60,000 nucleotides of DNA from Bolinopsis microptera (lineage: Eukaryota > Ctenophora > Tentaculata > Lobata > Bolinopsidae): assembly GCF_026151205.1 (NCBI RefSeq), contig NC_087072.1, forward strand, positions 2,191,375-2,251,374, in the 5' to 3' direction. The number at the start of each line of letters is the position of its first letter. Position 1 is the stretch's first letter. The notes under the pieces were generated by a model. That model did no database searches, was not told where the DNA came from, and saw only the letters and a program-made list of their open reading frames with translations. Shown here in pieces: positions 1-14,727 of the stretch. The translations under genes were made by a program, and so were the position numbers.

Positions 1-621
1 TTTGACTTACTCTGGTTGATTCGTGACAAGCCAGATGCTAACGCTGACCTGAGACTGGCCCAGCACATCACTTACGTGCACCAGCACAACACACACCCTC
101 CCAGGGAGGTGGAACCTCTGGACCCTGACCTCATGAAACGTTACATCGCCACCTGCAAACTCAAGGACCCCATCATCCCTGAGTCTCTGACTGAGTATAT
201 TGTCTACACTTATGTGGAACTGCGAAAGGAGGCTAGAGAAGATCCAAGAAATGCTACTTTCACTTCCGCGAGGAACCTTCTCGCAGTACTGAGACTGTCC
301 ACGGCACTAGCTAGACTGAGGTTTGCTGATGTGGTTGAAAGGGAGGATATTGACGAAGCAAACAGGCTGATGGAGATGTCCAAATTCTCTCTTGTTGACG
401 ACGAGACAACAGCCAGACGTACTCGACCTGTTGATCTCATCTACTCTATTATCAGAGATCTACAGAAGGGAGGCACTGTGGTGAAGTATGACGATGCGAG
501 ACAGAGATGTATTGCTAAGGGCTTTAATCAGGAGCAGTATGACGAGTGTATTGATGAGTATGAGCGCCTCAACATCTGGCACCTCAACGCTGCCCGCACC
601 AGAATCACTTTTATTCAGTAG
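1..621 (+). CDS. MCM7: MCM7 replicative helicase subunit, last exon (5' partial)
   Basis: C-terminal 206 residues of MCM7, a subunit of the MCM2-7 hexamer that unwinds DNA at replication forks in the nucleus. The frame is open from base 1. It begins with [12 protein letters not shown], the segment that directly follows the arginine finger (SRF) in MCM AAA+ domains. It continues through the [11 protein letters not shown] block, the helical lid with [21 protein letters not shown] (the sensor-2 region, given here in two overlapping parts: [11 protein letters not shown] and [10 protein letters not shown]), and ends with a winged-helix domain and the MCM7-like tail RTRITFIQ. No intron interrupts it, so this is the terminal exon and the rest of the gene lies upstream of the window. 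The next gene, ACTR1, is on the same strand 1.2 kb downstream. Family assignment rests on residue-by-residue similarity to animal MCM7 and is firm. Confidence 0.95.
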   Translation, partial: FDLLWLIRDKPDANADLRLAQHITYVHQHNTHPPREVEPLDPDLMKRYIATCKLKDPIIPESLTEYIVYTYVELRKEAREDPRNATFTSARNLLAVLRLSTALARLRFADVVEREDIDEANRLMEMSKFSLVDDETTARRTRPVDLIYSIIRDLQKGGTVVKYDDARQRCIAKGFNQEQYDECIDEYERLNIWHLNAARTRITFIQ

Positions 622-1815
622 TGAATGTGTACGTGTGTGAACAAACACGATTTATCCAGCATACTTTATTTGTTAATATCTCACTGGTTGAGTTAAGTCC
701 TAATTGTCCTAATTGTGGTAAATTTTATCAGAACAATTCTGCTTTTGCTAACTGACTGTGAACAAAACTTAAGTACTATTGTATTAATTTCAACTTAAAT
801 TCTCATAGCTAACAATGTCTATCTTATTTCAAAATTTTACTTCATACTTCTGTAAGCTGTGCAATATGCCAGTTTGAATTAATAACTGATAGCGTTTAAT
901 TAGGATTTATAGCTCTGAACTGTTTTTGTAATTCTGCAAACGTGCCCAGATTTTAAACATTTTTAACTAGTTTTTAATTTTATTAATCATTATTGTCGCT
1001 TTATAGTTTTTACCATCTCGGGTTATGGGATGAAGGGTTTTATTTCATGTCCTTTTTGTTTAACGTAAACATTTAAGTTAAAGTGGGTAAATTTTGAAAC
1101 CCAGTTTGCCGCTACATTCATTAGGAATACTACCATTATAGTACATACTATGACACAACACTACAAAACATGACAGAGTTCAGCTTTATTATTATTATAT
1201 ATGCAAAGAACTACTTTATACGACACTACTTAAATTATGGAATTATATTATGACATGAAATCTCTATACTATTTGATAATTATTTGAATTATATTTGGAA
1301 ACAACGCGTTTAGTTTTACTGAAATTCGTACATATACTGCACTGTCAATTTAAAAACGGAATCATCCCATTCTGGAACTGAGTAAGTTAAAAGTATCATT
1401 AAATACTGACTATTTGAGTGATGGAGCCAGACCTGCCCTTAATAAATAATTACTTTTAGTTTCCACCCCTAGGTTTCATCAGTCCTAATGTGCTTTTCCT
1501 GAATTAAAACAAATGTTGCCTGTACTGTACTGTACAGCTGCTGTTGTACCATAGTCTTGCCAGTATTTTTGTCAATGTATTAAATTTGTCTTGCGATGTT
1601 CATAGCTTTTTAATCCATTTCTTGAAACAGAAATTACCGGAAATTGTGAAACTTACTCTCAAGTCTAGGTTCCAGACTTAAATACAAGTTTGAATTACGA
1701 TATTTTCAAATGTAATCTAACCAATACACCAAATCTAGGTTTGTAGTATTAAAGGAACAAGTTGTAAGGTAGAGTAGCCGCTTCGCGAGCATCTGACCAC
1801 CACTAGCCGTTACTC
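622..1815. other. MCM7 3'UTR and ACTR1 upstream region
   Basis: AT-rich non-coding DNA between the MCM7 stop and the ACTR1 start codon. An AATAAA hexamer at 1441-1446 is the clearest candidate MCM7 polyadenylation signal, although 820 bases of 3'UTR would be long. No TATA box or other core promoter element stands out before the ACTR1 start. No repeat or additional ORF is supported here. Confidence 0.6.
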
Positions 1816-6518
<4,703 letters not shown>

Positions 6519-6607
6519 AGTTTTGTAGATATATTTGATTATCATTATGTGTAAATTTTAACCTTCCAGAGCAACACTTCGTGAGGCAATAGGTTGTCAT
6601 CAGGAAT

Positions 6608-6613
6608 AATAAA
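6608..6613 (+). promoter_or_regulatory. Candidate ACTR1 polyadenylation signal
   Basis: AATAAA hexamer 90 bases after the ACTR1 stop codon, in the right orientation and at a normal distance. The cleavage site is not determinable from sequence alone. Confidence 0.55.
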
Positions 6614-7434
6614 CCACAGTCGTGTAGAACTTTTGACCCTTAAATGTAAGAAGAAGGAATTCAAAATTTGACTTATGGCATCTTCGCTGAAAATATTTGT
6701 GTAAGTTACAGTTTTTTTGTTAATTTACTGAGTTTTGTTGATCAAATGATTAAAATTCTAGATGGAATTCATAACAGGACGATGAAAATCATTTGACAAA
6801 ATTCCAAAACTAGCATTTGCACTAGCACTGACTTGAATACGTTTCAAAAAGCGTATTTGATATTTATTCGTGATGGGTTTTCAAATATTTATTTGAGAAA
6901 TAGCTGTGTCGTATATGGCTTTAAGGTTACTTTAAGAGTAGGTTTTTGATATTATGCGGGGTTTAATCTTTTATTTTTCATACTGTAAACAGCTATGTTA
7001 CCTGCACTGCGTTCTTCGTTATGTATATTAAAGTTTAGTTGTTGCCAAGTCACATCTGCACCATTCTACTACTACGCTGGTCCCCAGGCGGCCCGACCGT
7101 TTGCCAAATTTAGCTTATCTGTTGATATATTGTGGATCTCTTGGCTGTTGATTTGATTTAAGGTGCGTTGAATGTATAAATTTTTATATCAATGGTATTG
7201 ATTTCTATTTCTAAGTTTGAATGCAAATATCTGTTGATTTTTATCGAAAAACTTTCTACATAATATAAATAAAACCCAAATATTAGCTAACAAAATAAGA
7301 AAGTAATTTGTGGTCACTTTTAACTTTACTTGAAGACCTTTTTCATCAGTTTTTGGCTTTGATAATTTGATTTCAGTTACACACTTCAATCCCAGCTATA
7401 AGATATCGCATACATTTCAATAAAAAATAGTTAT
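6614..7434. other. Intergenic DNA between ACTR1 and the first zinc-finger copy
   Basis: AT-rich DNA without a supported gene. The last 300 bases or so (from about 7180) resemble the 3' flank of the other zinc-finger copies (TTTGGCTTTGATAATTTGAT block near 7350), so the duplicated unit begins about here. Confidence 0.5.
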
Positions 7435-8200
7435 TTAGTATTTAGGCACTGTACTGAGAGGAGGTTTGAAGAAAGGCTCACCAGGTAGGAAGGTGAAGGG
7501 AGTTGCAGGGTGATACATGTGAGATACTGGTTGGTAACTGGAACTGGAATGTGGGGAGTCAGCTGACTCCGTTAGAGATGTTACTGTTAGAGGCTTCACG
7601 AAAGGTAGAGGCTGTACAAAAATGGGTCCTTCAACACTGTCGTTTTGTAGAGAATTTGAATCCTGGCTGCTTTCGTACAAAGTGTATGAGTTTTCTCCGA
7701 TATAGTTCCGCTTCGGAGAAGTTGACTTATTACAACCATTAAAAGAAGATTCAAAAGATCGATATGTATTTTTAGTTTTACTGGCATGAGTCCGTCGATG
7801 GCGAACTAAATTTTGTTTTTGGGTTGCACTGTATGAACATTCAGAGCATTTGTAAGGTTTTTCACCAGTGTGAATCAGCTGATGACGAACTAAATTCGGT
7901 TTTGCGCTTGCACTGTAGGAACATTCAGAGCATTTGTAAGGTTTTTCACCAGTGTGAATCAGCTGATGGCGAACTAAATTCGGTTTTACGCTTGCGCTGT
8001 AGGAACATTCAGAGCATTTAAATGGTTTTTCACCAGTATGAGTCCGTCGATGTGAAACTAAAGCTGATTTTTGGTTTGAACTGTAGGAACATTCAGAGCA
8101 ACTGTGCAGTTTTTCACCAATATGAGTCCACCGATGATTAATTAAAGCTCTCTTTTGGCTTGCGCTGTAGGAACATTCAGAGCATTTGTAAGGCTTTTCA
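7435..8200 (-). pseudogene. ZNF copy 1, out-of-frame downstream part
   Basis: Continuation of the copy-1 zinc-finger gene after its frameshift. In the shifted frame it reads five C2H2 fingers of the [11 protein letters not shown] type (including [20 protein letters not shown] and two [10 protein letters not shown] linkers). A finger-like tail, a SPKRNYIGEN segment and a low-complexity Ser/Pro C-terminus ending VPKY follow. I saw no stop in that frame between about 8200 and the TAA at 7435-7437. Unlike the other four copies, this one has no one-base deletion at the SCSECSY finger near 8090. It is not translated unless the frame is restored upstream. Confidence 0.7.
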
Positions 8201-8824
8201 CCGGTATGAATGATGATTCAGCTGATGGCGAACTAAATTTCGTTTTCGGCTTGCGCTGTAGGAACATTCAGAGCATTTGTAAGGCTTTTCACCGGTATGA
8301 TTCAGCTGATGGCGAACTAAATTTTGTTTTCGGCTTGCGCTGTAGGAACATTCAGAGCATTTATACGCTTTTTCACCAGTATGAGTCTGTTGATGTAAAA
8401 CTAAAGCTATTGTTTTGCTTGCACTGTACGAACATTCAGAGCAGTTGTAAGACTTCTCATCAGTATGAACCGACTGTTGACAAGGTAATGCTGATTCTTG
8501 GATGGGACAATGCATCTGAGAAGTAAGATTCGAATACTTTTCTGATTTAATAACAAGATTATCTTCCTCTTTCTTGATCTCTGTCTTCATCAATTCTGGT
8601 AAGTTGCAATCTTCCAGGCCCTCTTTCTTGATCTCTGTCATTATCAATTCTGGTAAGTTGCAATCTTCCAGGCCCTCTTTCTTGATCTCTGTCTTTATCA
8701 ATTCTGGTAAGTTGCAATCTTCCAGGCCCTCTTTCTTGATCTCAGTCTTTATCAATTCTGGTCGGATGTAATCTTCTTCTATCTTCATATCATCTTTAAA
8801 CTCTGGTACATTTTGCTGCTTCAT
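8198..8824 (-). CDS. ZNF copy 1: C2H2 zinc-finger protein, N-terminal ORF, truncated by frameshift
   Basis: Putative nuclear DNA-binding protein of 208 residues. The start [12 protein letters not shown] is shared with copies 2-4. Next come four 17-residue repeats of the form [18 protein letters not shown], with overlapping SUMO-acceptor-like motifs (IKTE, IKKE), and a VIKSE segment. Three C2H2 fingers follow (C-X2-C-X12-H-X3-H, linkers HTGEK). Within the third, a 7-base insertion near 8207-8218 (plus strand, TGAATGATGATTC region) shifts the frame, so the ORF ends HQLNHHSYR. A 3' splice-site-like TTTCCAG lies 4 bases before the ATG, suggesting a 5' non-coding exon upstream. The gene is divergent from nothing nearby; GPCR copy 1 is the next gene on the plus strand. 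Family firm; target unknown. Confidence 0.75.
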   Translation of the reverse strand: MKQQNVPEFKDDMKIEEDYIRPELIKTEIKKEGLEDCNLPELIKTEIKKEGLEDCNLPELIMTEIKKEGLEDCNLPELMKTEIKKEEDNLVIKSEKYSNLTSQMHCPIQESALPCQQSVHTDEKSYNCSECSYSASKTIALVLHQQTHTGEKAYKCSECSYSASRKQNLVRHQLNHTGEKPYKCSECSYSASRKRNLVRHQLNHHSYR

Positions 8825-9562
8825 TTTACTGGAAAGTCAACATGAACAACCGTACGCGTACGTGTAAATATGTTGGCATTCTATGATGGTCACTAGAAAA
8901 TGATAGGAATGTAAATTCGAGGTGTATTATCAGTATCTCCGAAACGATATTTCAGATAAGAATTAATTGGAAAAAATGTTAGCTCTGTTCATGGAGCATC
9001 AAACTTAAAGCTAGCTAATTGGACTTGGAGAATAGAGTACCCAATGAAAAAACAAGCTTTGATCACAGAAAATAGGGAAATGGCGGAGAGGGTAGTCAAA
9101 TTCGTTAAAAGTTTAAAATGTTATTTTGATATTTTGCCGATAATTAGTTGCAAATAAAAGATAATACATATATAATAATAAATAATTATAACTCGTGCAA
9201 GTCCGAAATGGGCCGTGTGCTGCTTCTAGGAAGTACATATGACAGTGCATATCAGCACACTGTTGGCTTTCTTAGAGACCTGATGAGTACCAAGCGGAAA
9301 TCATGACTGCCTGGTAAGCAAGTTCACACTCATTCCGAATGGCGGTAGACTATTACAGCTACACTGCAGCTTACACTGTAGTGGGAATCGCGTCACTGAT
9401 ATCCTCCGAGCATAATTACCAGGATAAATCCTGTACCAATCACACATATAATTATATACATGTATTATAATAAACTTCTAAACTTAATCAAACAATTAAA
9501 CTATAACTTCAGTCTTCAAAATAAAGTTCCACGATAATGTTATATCTGAATATTGCATTACG
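8825..9562. other. ZNF copy 1 upstream region
   Basis: Non-coding flank of the zinc-finger copy. It carries the 12-base palindrome CGTACGCGTACG at 8851-8862, which is also present before copies 2, 3 and 4. About 240 bases from 9180 to 9430 (GGGCCGTGTGCTGCTTCTAG region) are shared only with the copy-4 flank at 47.9-48.1 kb and are absent from copies 2 and 3. Confidence 0.6.
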
Positions 9563-9700
9563 ATACTGTCTGTGATCTAGTTCGTGATGTTCGTGATGTA
9601 AATTTTACGGTGATCACTTTTTACAGAATTCTGTAGTAGTACAAGATCATGAATCTGGTCACGATTTAGGAAAGGTCACGTTTTACATCACGGACAGTAT
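9563..9700. mobile_element. 150-bp-class MITE, ATACTGTCCGTGATC family (copy 1, right end shortened)
   Basis: Begins ATACTGTCTGTGATCTAG and ends CACGGACAGTAT, the inverted ends of the family best seen at 16794-16943. In this copy part of the right inverted repeat is missing. It sits in the same place in all four zinc-finger to receptor intervals, so it predates the duplications. Confidence 0.6.
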
Positions 9701-9878
9701 TACTATTATAGTACAGACAGATCGTAGTACTGAAAAAATCGATCGACCGACACAAGAAGCTTTCGAAGGATTTTTGACGTTTTTGAGTCCCATTAGGTGC
9801 CCTTTATGGCTGACCAACTTTTCCAAACTTTTCCACGTGTCTTAAGCCCACTTTTTGCCACTTTTACCACTTTTTACC

Positions 9879-10372
9879 GGGTGGGCGACAATTGACCCCC
9901 CGACAATTGACCCCCCGACAATTAACCCCCCGACAATTGACCCCCGACAATTTACCCCCCGACAATTTACCCCCGGCTGACCTTGACCCTGACCCAGGAC
10001 CCAGGACCCAGGACCCTGACCCTGACCCTGACCCTGACCCTGACCCTGACCCTGACCCAGGACCCTGTCCCTGTCCCTGACCCTGACCCTGACCCTGACC
10101 CTAACCCAAACCCTAACCCTAACCCTAACCCTGACCCTGACCCTTACCCTGACCCAGGACCCTAACCCTAACCCTGACCCAGGACCCGATCAATTGACCC
10201 CAGTGTAATTACATGGGGGGTCAATTGTCGGGGGGTCAATTGTCGTACTAAACCCTAGATTTCGCGACAATTGACCCCAGTGTAATTACATAGGGGTCAA
10301 TTGTCGGGGGGTCAATTGTCTGGGGGTCAATTGTCGGAAGGTCAATTGTCGGGGGGTCAATTGTCGCGGTAC
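9879..10372. mobile_element. Foldback-like element with telomere-like core (copy 1)
   Basis: Inserted relative to copies 2 and 3, which read straight through CTTTTTACC. Here that 9-mer is duplicated at 9870-9878 and 10373-10381. The left arm is repeats of CCCCCCGACAATTGA. The right arm is their reverse complement, GGTCAATTGTCGGGGG. The ends are imperfect inverted repeats sharing GCGACAATTGACCCC. The core is (CCCTGA)n mixed with (CCCTAA)n, the latter being the metazoan telomere repeat. No transposase is encoded; Pro-Asp and Thr-Leu ORFs in the core are repeat artefacts. A 9-bp target duplication is typical of Mutator-like elements, but no other feature supports that class. Confidence 0.75.
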
Positions 10373-10381
10373 CTTTTTACC

Positions 10382-12253
10382 ACCTTTCTTGTTTGTCGAA
10401 TATCCTTAGTTTTGAACATCGCAAGAGCTTGCAGATTAATCGAGGGTGTTCATCTTATCAGGAGGAAAAACTGATGTAAAGACAATTTAGACGAGTAACA
10501 CTAACAGTAACACTAACATCCGTTAAGCTTTTCCTATTCATTTACAATAACAATTGTAATAGATTAAGAAGAACTACCCGAAGGCAGCTGTTATACTCGG
10601 CAATAACGATTCAATAAACATCAGCTAATTGGACACTAACTTAACACTTAAACTATACTGCCCTTATCCCGAAATACTACGGGAAATACTATAATTGACA
10701 TTGTATGAGTATGACGTATGTATCCACCTGGGAGGACTTCGCCGATTCGACGCGCCTCGCAAACTTTACTGGGCCGCGCTAAGCCTATCATTCCGCCGAA
10801 TCTCTATTCATATGATTATGAACATAAATATAATAGCCTGAGGTCCCCTGGGCCAGGTAACGCAACCTAGCATTCTTGCTTTGCATCGAAAACGAGATCG
10901 TTGCTTTGCTTTGCAGAGCAACGATCTGGAAGAGTTGACAACGTCAATTTAATCAAGTATCCACCCGGAAGCAACCCAAAGAAATTTTTACAGCATGTGA
11001 CATGATAGTTGATGCAATTAATCGAAACTTATATTACAATTCGTATTAAAGTACAATAATATATAATTATAACTATTAGTGATTAGTGCGGCCCAGTAAA
11101 TATAATGCATCGCGCTAAAAATTAAAAGCTCTGCCTCTACCTACAGATAACAACATGAATAGCACAAAGAACGTACGCGTAAAATGCTTTATAAACAATA
11201 AAATATTAAATGTTTAAAGTTAAACAATAAAATATTAAAACCGTAAACTCTTAACATATGTATGTTATTAACTTCCTTGTTTTACTTTAATGTTATTAAC
11301 TTAAATTTGATCCTTCGAACAGCTGTTGAGCAATGTTATTAACTTCCTTGTTTTACTTTTCCTTGTCTCTTCCAATACAACCAATACAACCAGATATTTA
11401 TCCAACTATCAATATTTCAATCATGAGTTATTGAGACTAATAAACAGCGAACTACTCCGATATTTGATATGTTATTAAATGTAACAAACAATCATGTTCG
11501 GGAGATGGTTAAACAAATATCAGTTCACATTGACATAGGAATTTTTTTATAAATGCTATCTCGTGAAATGTTTACGATAACGAAAGACAATGATAATTGA
11601 TAACCCTGGTCATTAGTAAGACCCCTAATCATATAACCATTATATGTTATAATTCACATGCGTCATGCCTATCTTAAAAGTTCTTCCTAGCTGTGACAAT
11701 CTTCTAAAGTTAAATTGGGAAAAACGTGACCGGGTGCAGTCCATCTCGTGCGAACTTTCCTAATCAAATGACCAGGGTGTAAATCCGTAGTAAATACATA
11801 TTATAAATATATACATTACAGAAAACTGAAAAGCCGACAACAACTCCACTCGTGAGACTTGTCTGAATGCTTTTTCTGGAAAAACATAAATTTGATGTTA
11901 AATTGAGCTACTCAATTATTAGGACAAGCAGACTGTGATTGATTGACTAAATTATGTTTAGTCCCCCATATTATTACATTTACAACATGTTATCACTATC
12001 AGTTGAATAATATCTGCCGTGACTATGGCTATTCATTTTGATTTAGTCAGGAATTCTTGATAAGGTGTATTTTTATCTTTTGCTTTTAATTTATCCCAAT
12101 CTAGATCAGTAATTGATATGTATTTTGTGGTCGATACGTTGTGTCTAATTTAAATTAGTGCCACCTAGGTTTATTCAATTTGCGATTGTATAACTTTCTA
12201 CTTAATTAGGTGTTAGGGGTAGTTCACAAATCACATATTATGTGATCAGTGAA
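10382..12253. other. ZNF1-GPCR1 intergenic part of the duplicated unit
   Basis: AT-rich DNA shared in large part with the other ZNF-to-GPCR intervals. It includes a short hairpin around 10885-10930 (ACGAGATCGTTGCTTTGC / GCAAAGCAACGATC) that is present in copies 1 and 4 only. No gene is supported. Confidence 0.5.
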
Positions 12254-12278
12254 GGGGGGGGGGGGGGGGGGGGGGGGG
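12254..12278 (+). repeat. Poly-G tract upstream of GPCR copy 1
   Basis: A run of 25 G ending 143 bases before the receptor start codon. The same tract precedes the other copies with 18, 17 and 22 G, at a nearly fixed distance from the ATG. It is length-variable and potentially G-quadruplex forming. Confidence 0.9.
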
Positions 12279-12420
12279 TTTCTAGGTGGTATTACGCTTG
12301 TGTAACTTTACGGTAGCTATGTCAATGTGTAAAACAGAAAACTGATTACGAATTGGCCACAAAGAGATAACGTAAAACTTCTGTTTAATAATTTTAATAT
12401 TCCTGGAAACCCGTAGCACA

Positions 12421-13538
12421 ATGACAAACCTGGAATATGATTACAGTAACGGAACTCTGCACGCCATTAAAAGTGATGTGATGAGATACACGTGGTCTGT
12501 GTATTTCTTAGTGATTCTCTGTTCATCTCTTGTCGGGGACACATTCATTCTGATTATATCCGTCAAGTACAGGGCCATCCGACTTGACAAGGTCCTCGTA
12601 GCTATCATCCAACACATTGCTGTATGTGATTTAATGATCTGTGTGGTATCCATACTTCCGAAGGTTACCTCCCTCATTGCTGATAGATGGGTGCTAGGCA
12701 ACGTCCTGTGTACAGCGTGTTGTCTCGGTAGATATTACTTGTATGGAGTCATCCTGTCTCTTGTTTGCGCTATGCCTTCGGTCCTGCTGCTTCTCCTCAA
12801 ATATCCCCTCCAGTCGTCGACAGTAACTTTGAAGACCGTACATCAGATTTGTGGAGCGTTTTGGTTGATAGCTTCGATTGGCCTAGTGACGACCCTGATC
12901 CTTGATTATAAATGGGAAATTTGCTTTTCATACAAAGGTTATGATTGCGACTTTGTTTTGAGAAGAAATATTTGGCGTCGGATGAGGACGTTAACAACAG
13001 CCATATTTATCTCCATTCTAAACTGTATTGTTGTTACAACCACAATTCAAATGATAATCATGGCTAAAGGGATCGTTAGCAAGCGTGGAGAAAGTCTGAA
13101 GTGGCAAAGGGTCTGGACAAAAGTTCTTAAAGCAGTAATTTATTGCATCTCCTCCCTTCCATTTGCTGTTTACCAAATCATAGAATTACACATTTCCGAA
13201 GAAAAATTCAACCACCACTTATACAGACTAGCCGACTCTTTGCTGTTCCTTCAGATTGTGAGCAATTTGCATGTGCTTACTTTGAAGAGCATTAGAAAGT
13301 TTTTCCGGACAAAGATGTACAACAGACATCGCAACAACCTTCGAAATGGGTGAGGCTGTAATGTTAACTGAAGTTTGAGTTATATAATTAATTTGTGTTT
13401 GATTCATAAACGACTGGAAGAAGAATTAATAATTCTAATATAGCACTTTTTATGTCATTTCTTCTCAGGAATAAGAAGACTCACGCAAATAAAAGGGACA
13501 TCATGGCTGATACTATAACGACAACAATTTCAACTTAG
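12421..13538 (+). CDS. GPCR copy 1: divergent class-A-like seven-transmembrane receptor, intact, two exons
   Basis: Predicted plasma-membrane receptor, 332 residues, join of 12421-13349 and 13469-13538. The short extracellular N-terminus has an N-glycosylation site (NGT, residue 10). Seven hydrophobic segments lie near residues 27-48, 58-80, 97-125, 142-163, 190-215, 235-258 and 266-288. Class-A marks seen: Asp70 in IAVCDL (position 2.50), Trp90 and Cys97 (W-x6-C at TM3) paired with Cys176 in loop 2, and CISSLPF in TM6. The TM1 Asn is Asp (VGDTF). DRY is absent (LLKYPL), and NPxxY is replaced by SNLHVL. The first exon would end at a TGA after NLRNG, but that TGA is part of a good donor (GG|GTGAGG). 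The acceptor TTCTTCTCAG adds a 22-residue basic and Thr-rich tail, NKKTHANKRDIMADT onward. Ligand unknown. Confidence 0.82.
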
Positions 13539-14409
13539 GATTAATAGATGTAGATTCTGGTGGGGAAGTAAGGCATATTGTTTTGACGCGTGACAGCAAT
13601 TAACCAATCAGCATCCACTATTGACCGATGAAATTCAAACCCCAGAACCACTGTTAATATGCCTCCACACAAGAATCCACACCTATTACATATTAGAAAT
13701 AAATTAATAATTATGTAAACTGAAACTTAGACCATTTTAGTTTGAATTTGTGTTTTTAAATGAACCAATAGTATATACCAATTACTTGGACTGCAGGAGT
13801 TCTACTGCTTTTTTGTTAGCTTCACTAATATTTATATACAGATTTGATATTTTAACCTTATATTTCATTTCACAATTTCACAATTTAGTATTTACAGTTT
13901 GACTACAAACGGATTGTTGTATCAAATAATGAATAAATTTACATTTAAGCTTGAACTTCGTACTCTTTTAGTTTTACATTTATAAGTATTGGTTTTAAAA
14001 GCTCACGACAACGAATAGAACGTTAAATTATTTGACAACTTAATTGATTCAAGCAAGAAAAGTATCACAATCAATTAGACAATCAAGTATATTTACGCGA
14101 TTCTTGTGCTTCTTTTATGACTTCAATTTTGAAATAAAGAACTTACTCGTATTATCTGGTATTAATTGTTCAACCTACTCTCGAATATATAGATTTTCCG
14201 ACAGTTGCATGCACAGTCTATTCTAGTAACGTTACAAATTCACTCGCTTTCGTATCAGTTGTGTTCTTATCAATGCACTGAATCGTATGCGGCTTTAAAT
14301 TAAAGTATGAACACAGTGTACAATGTATCATCATTATCAGCGAATTTAACGATAGTTTCAGTCTGCTTAAACTCCCTATGAGTATGGACTGTACGGTAAA
14401 CCGGGATTA
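13539..14409. other. GPCR1-ZNF2 interval carrying empty insertion sites
   Basis: No gene. This interval is the unoccupied version of sites filled in later copies: CATCCACT near 13612 (652-bp element elsewhere), AATATGCC near 13657 (290-bp element elsewhere) and CGAATATATAG near 14183 (2183-bp element in the last interval). Confidence 0.7.
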
Positions 14410-14469
14410 ACGGTAAGGTAAATCGCGGTTTTACTGATTCCTACAGTAAACCCCGATTTACCTTACCGT
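14410..14469. repeat. Conserved hairpin downstream of ZNF copy 2
   Basis: The arms AGGTAAATCGCGG and CCCCGATTTACCT are the core of a 19-20-bp stem with one mismatch and a 22-base loop. The same structure occurs about 260-350 bases beyond the stop of copies 3, 4 and 5. Part of the duplicated unit; function unknown. Confidence 0.6.
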
Positions 14470-14727
14470 AAACCCTTGTGTGTATTTAATATTTCTTTTA
14501 AATATCCAAAAGATGGTTAAGTCTTACATGTAATAGTTGCTCGAAAACTTGATAAAACCCGAATATTAACTAAGAAAATAAGAAACTAATTTCACTTTAC
14601 AAAACCTTTTACAAAACCTTTTACATCAGCTTTTGGCTTTGATAATTTGATTTGAGTTAGAAACTTCGTCCAGTTCCTGCAGCTATAAGATATCACATAC
14701 ATTTCAATAGAATTATACTAAAGTTAT

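Noticed and set aside
8574-8771. Plus-strand ORF with [18 protein letters not shown] repeats (also 47280-47477 and 57568-57927)
   Set aside because: Antisense of the SUMO-motif minisatellite; no independent evidence for coding.
9892-10165. Pro-Asp and Thr-Leu repeat ORFs (also 48477-48855)
   Set aside because: Translation of CCCTGA/CCCTAA repeats in the foldback element.
9990-10180. True chromosome end or fusion point
   Set aside because: The telomere-like units are degenerate, bounded by inverted arms and a 9-bp duplication, and flanked by ordinary array DNA on both sides.
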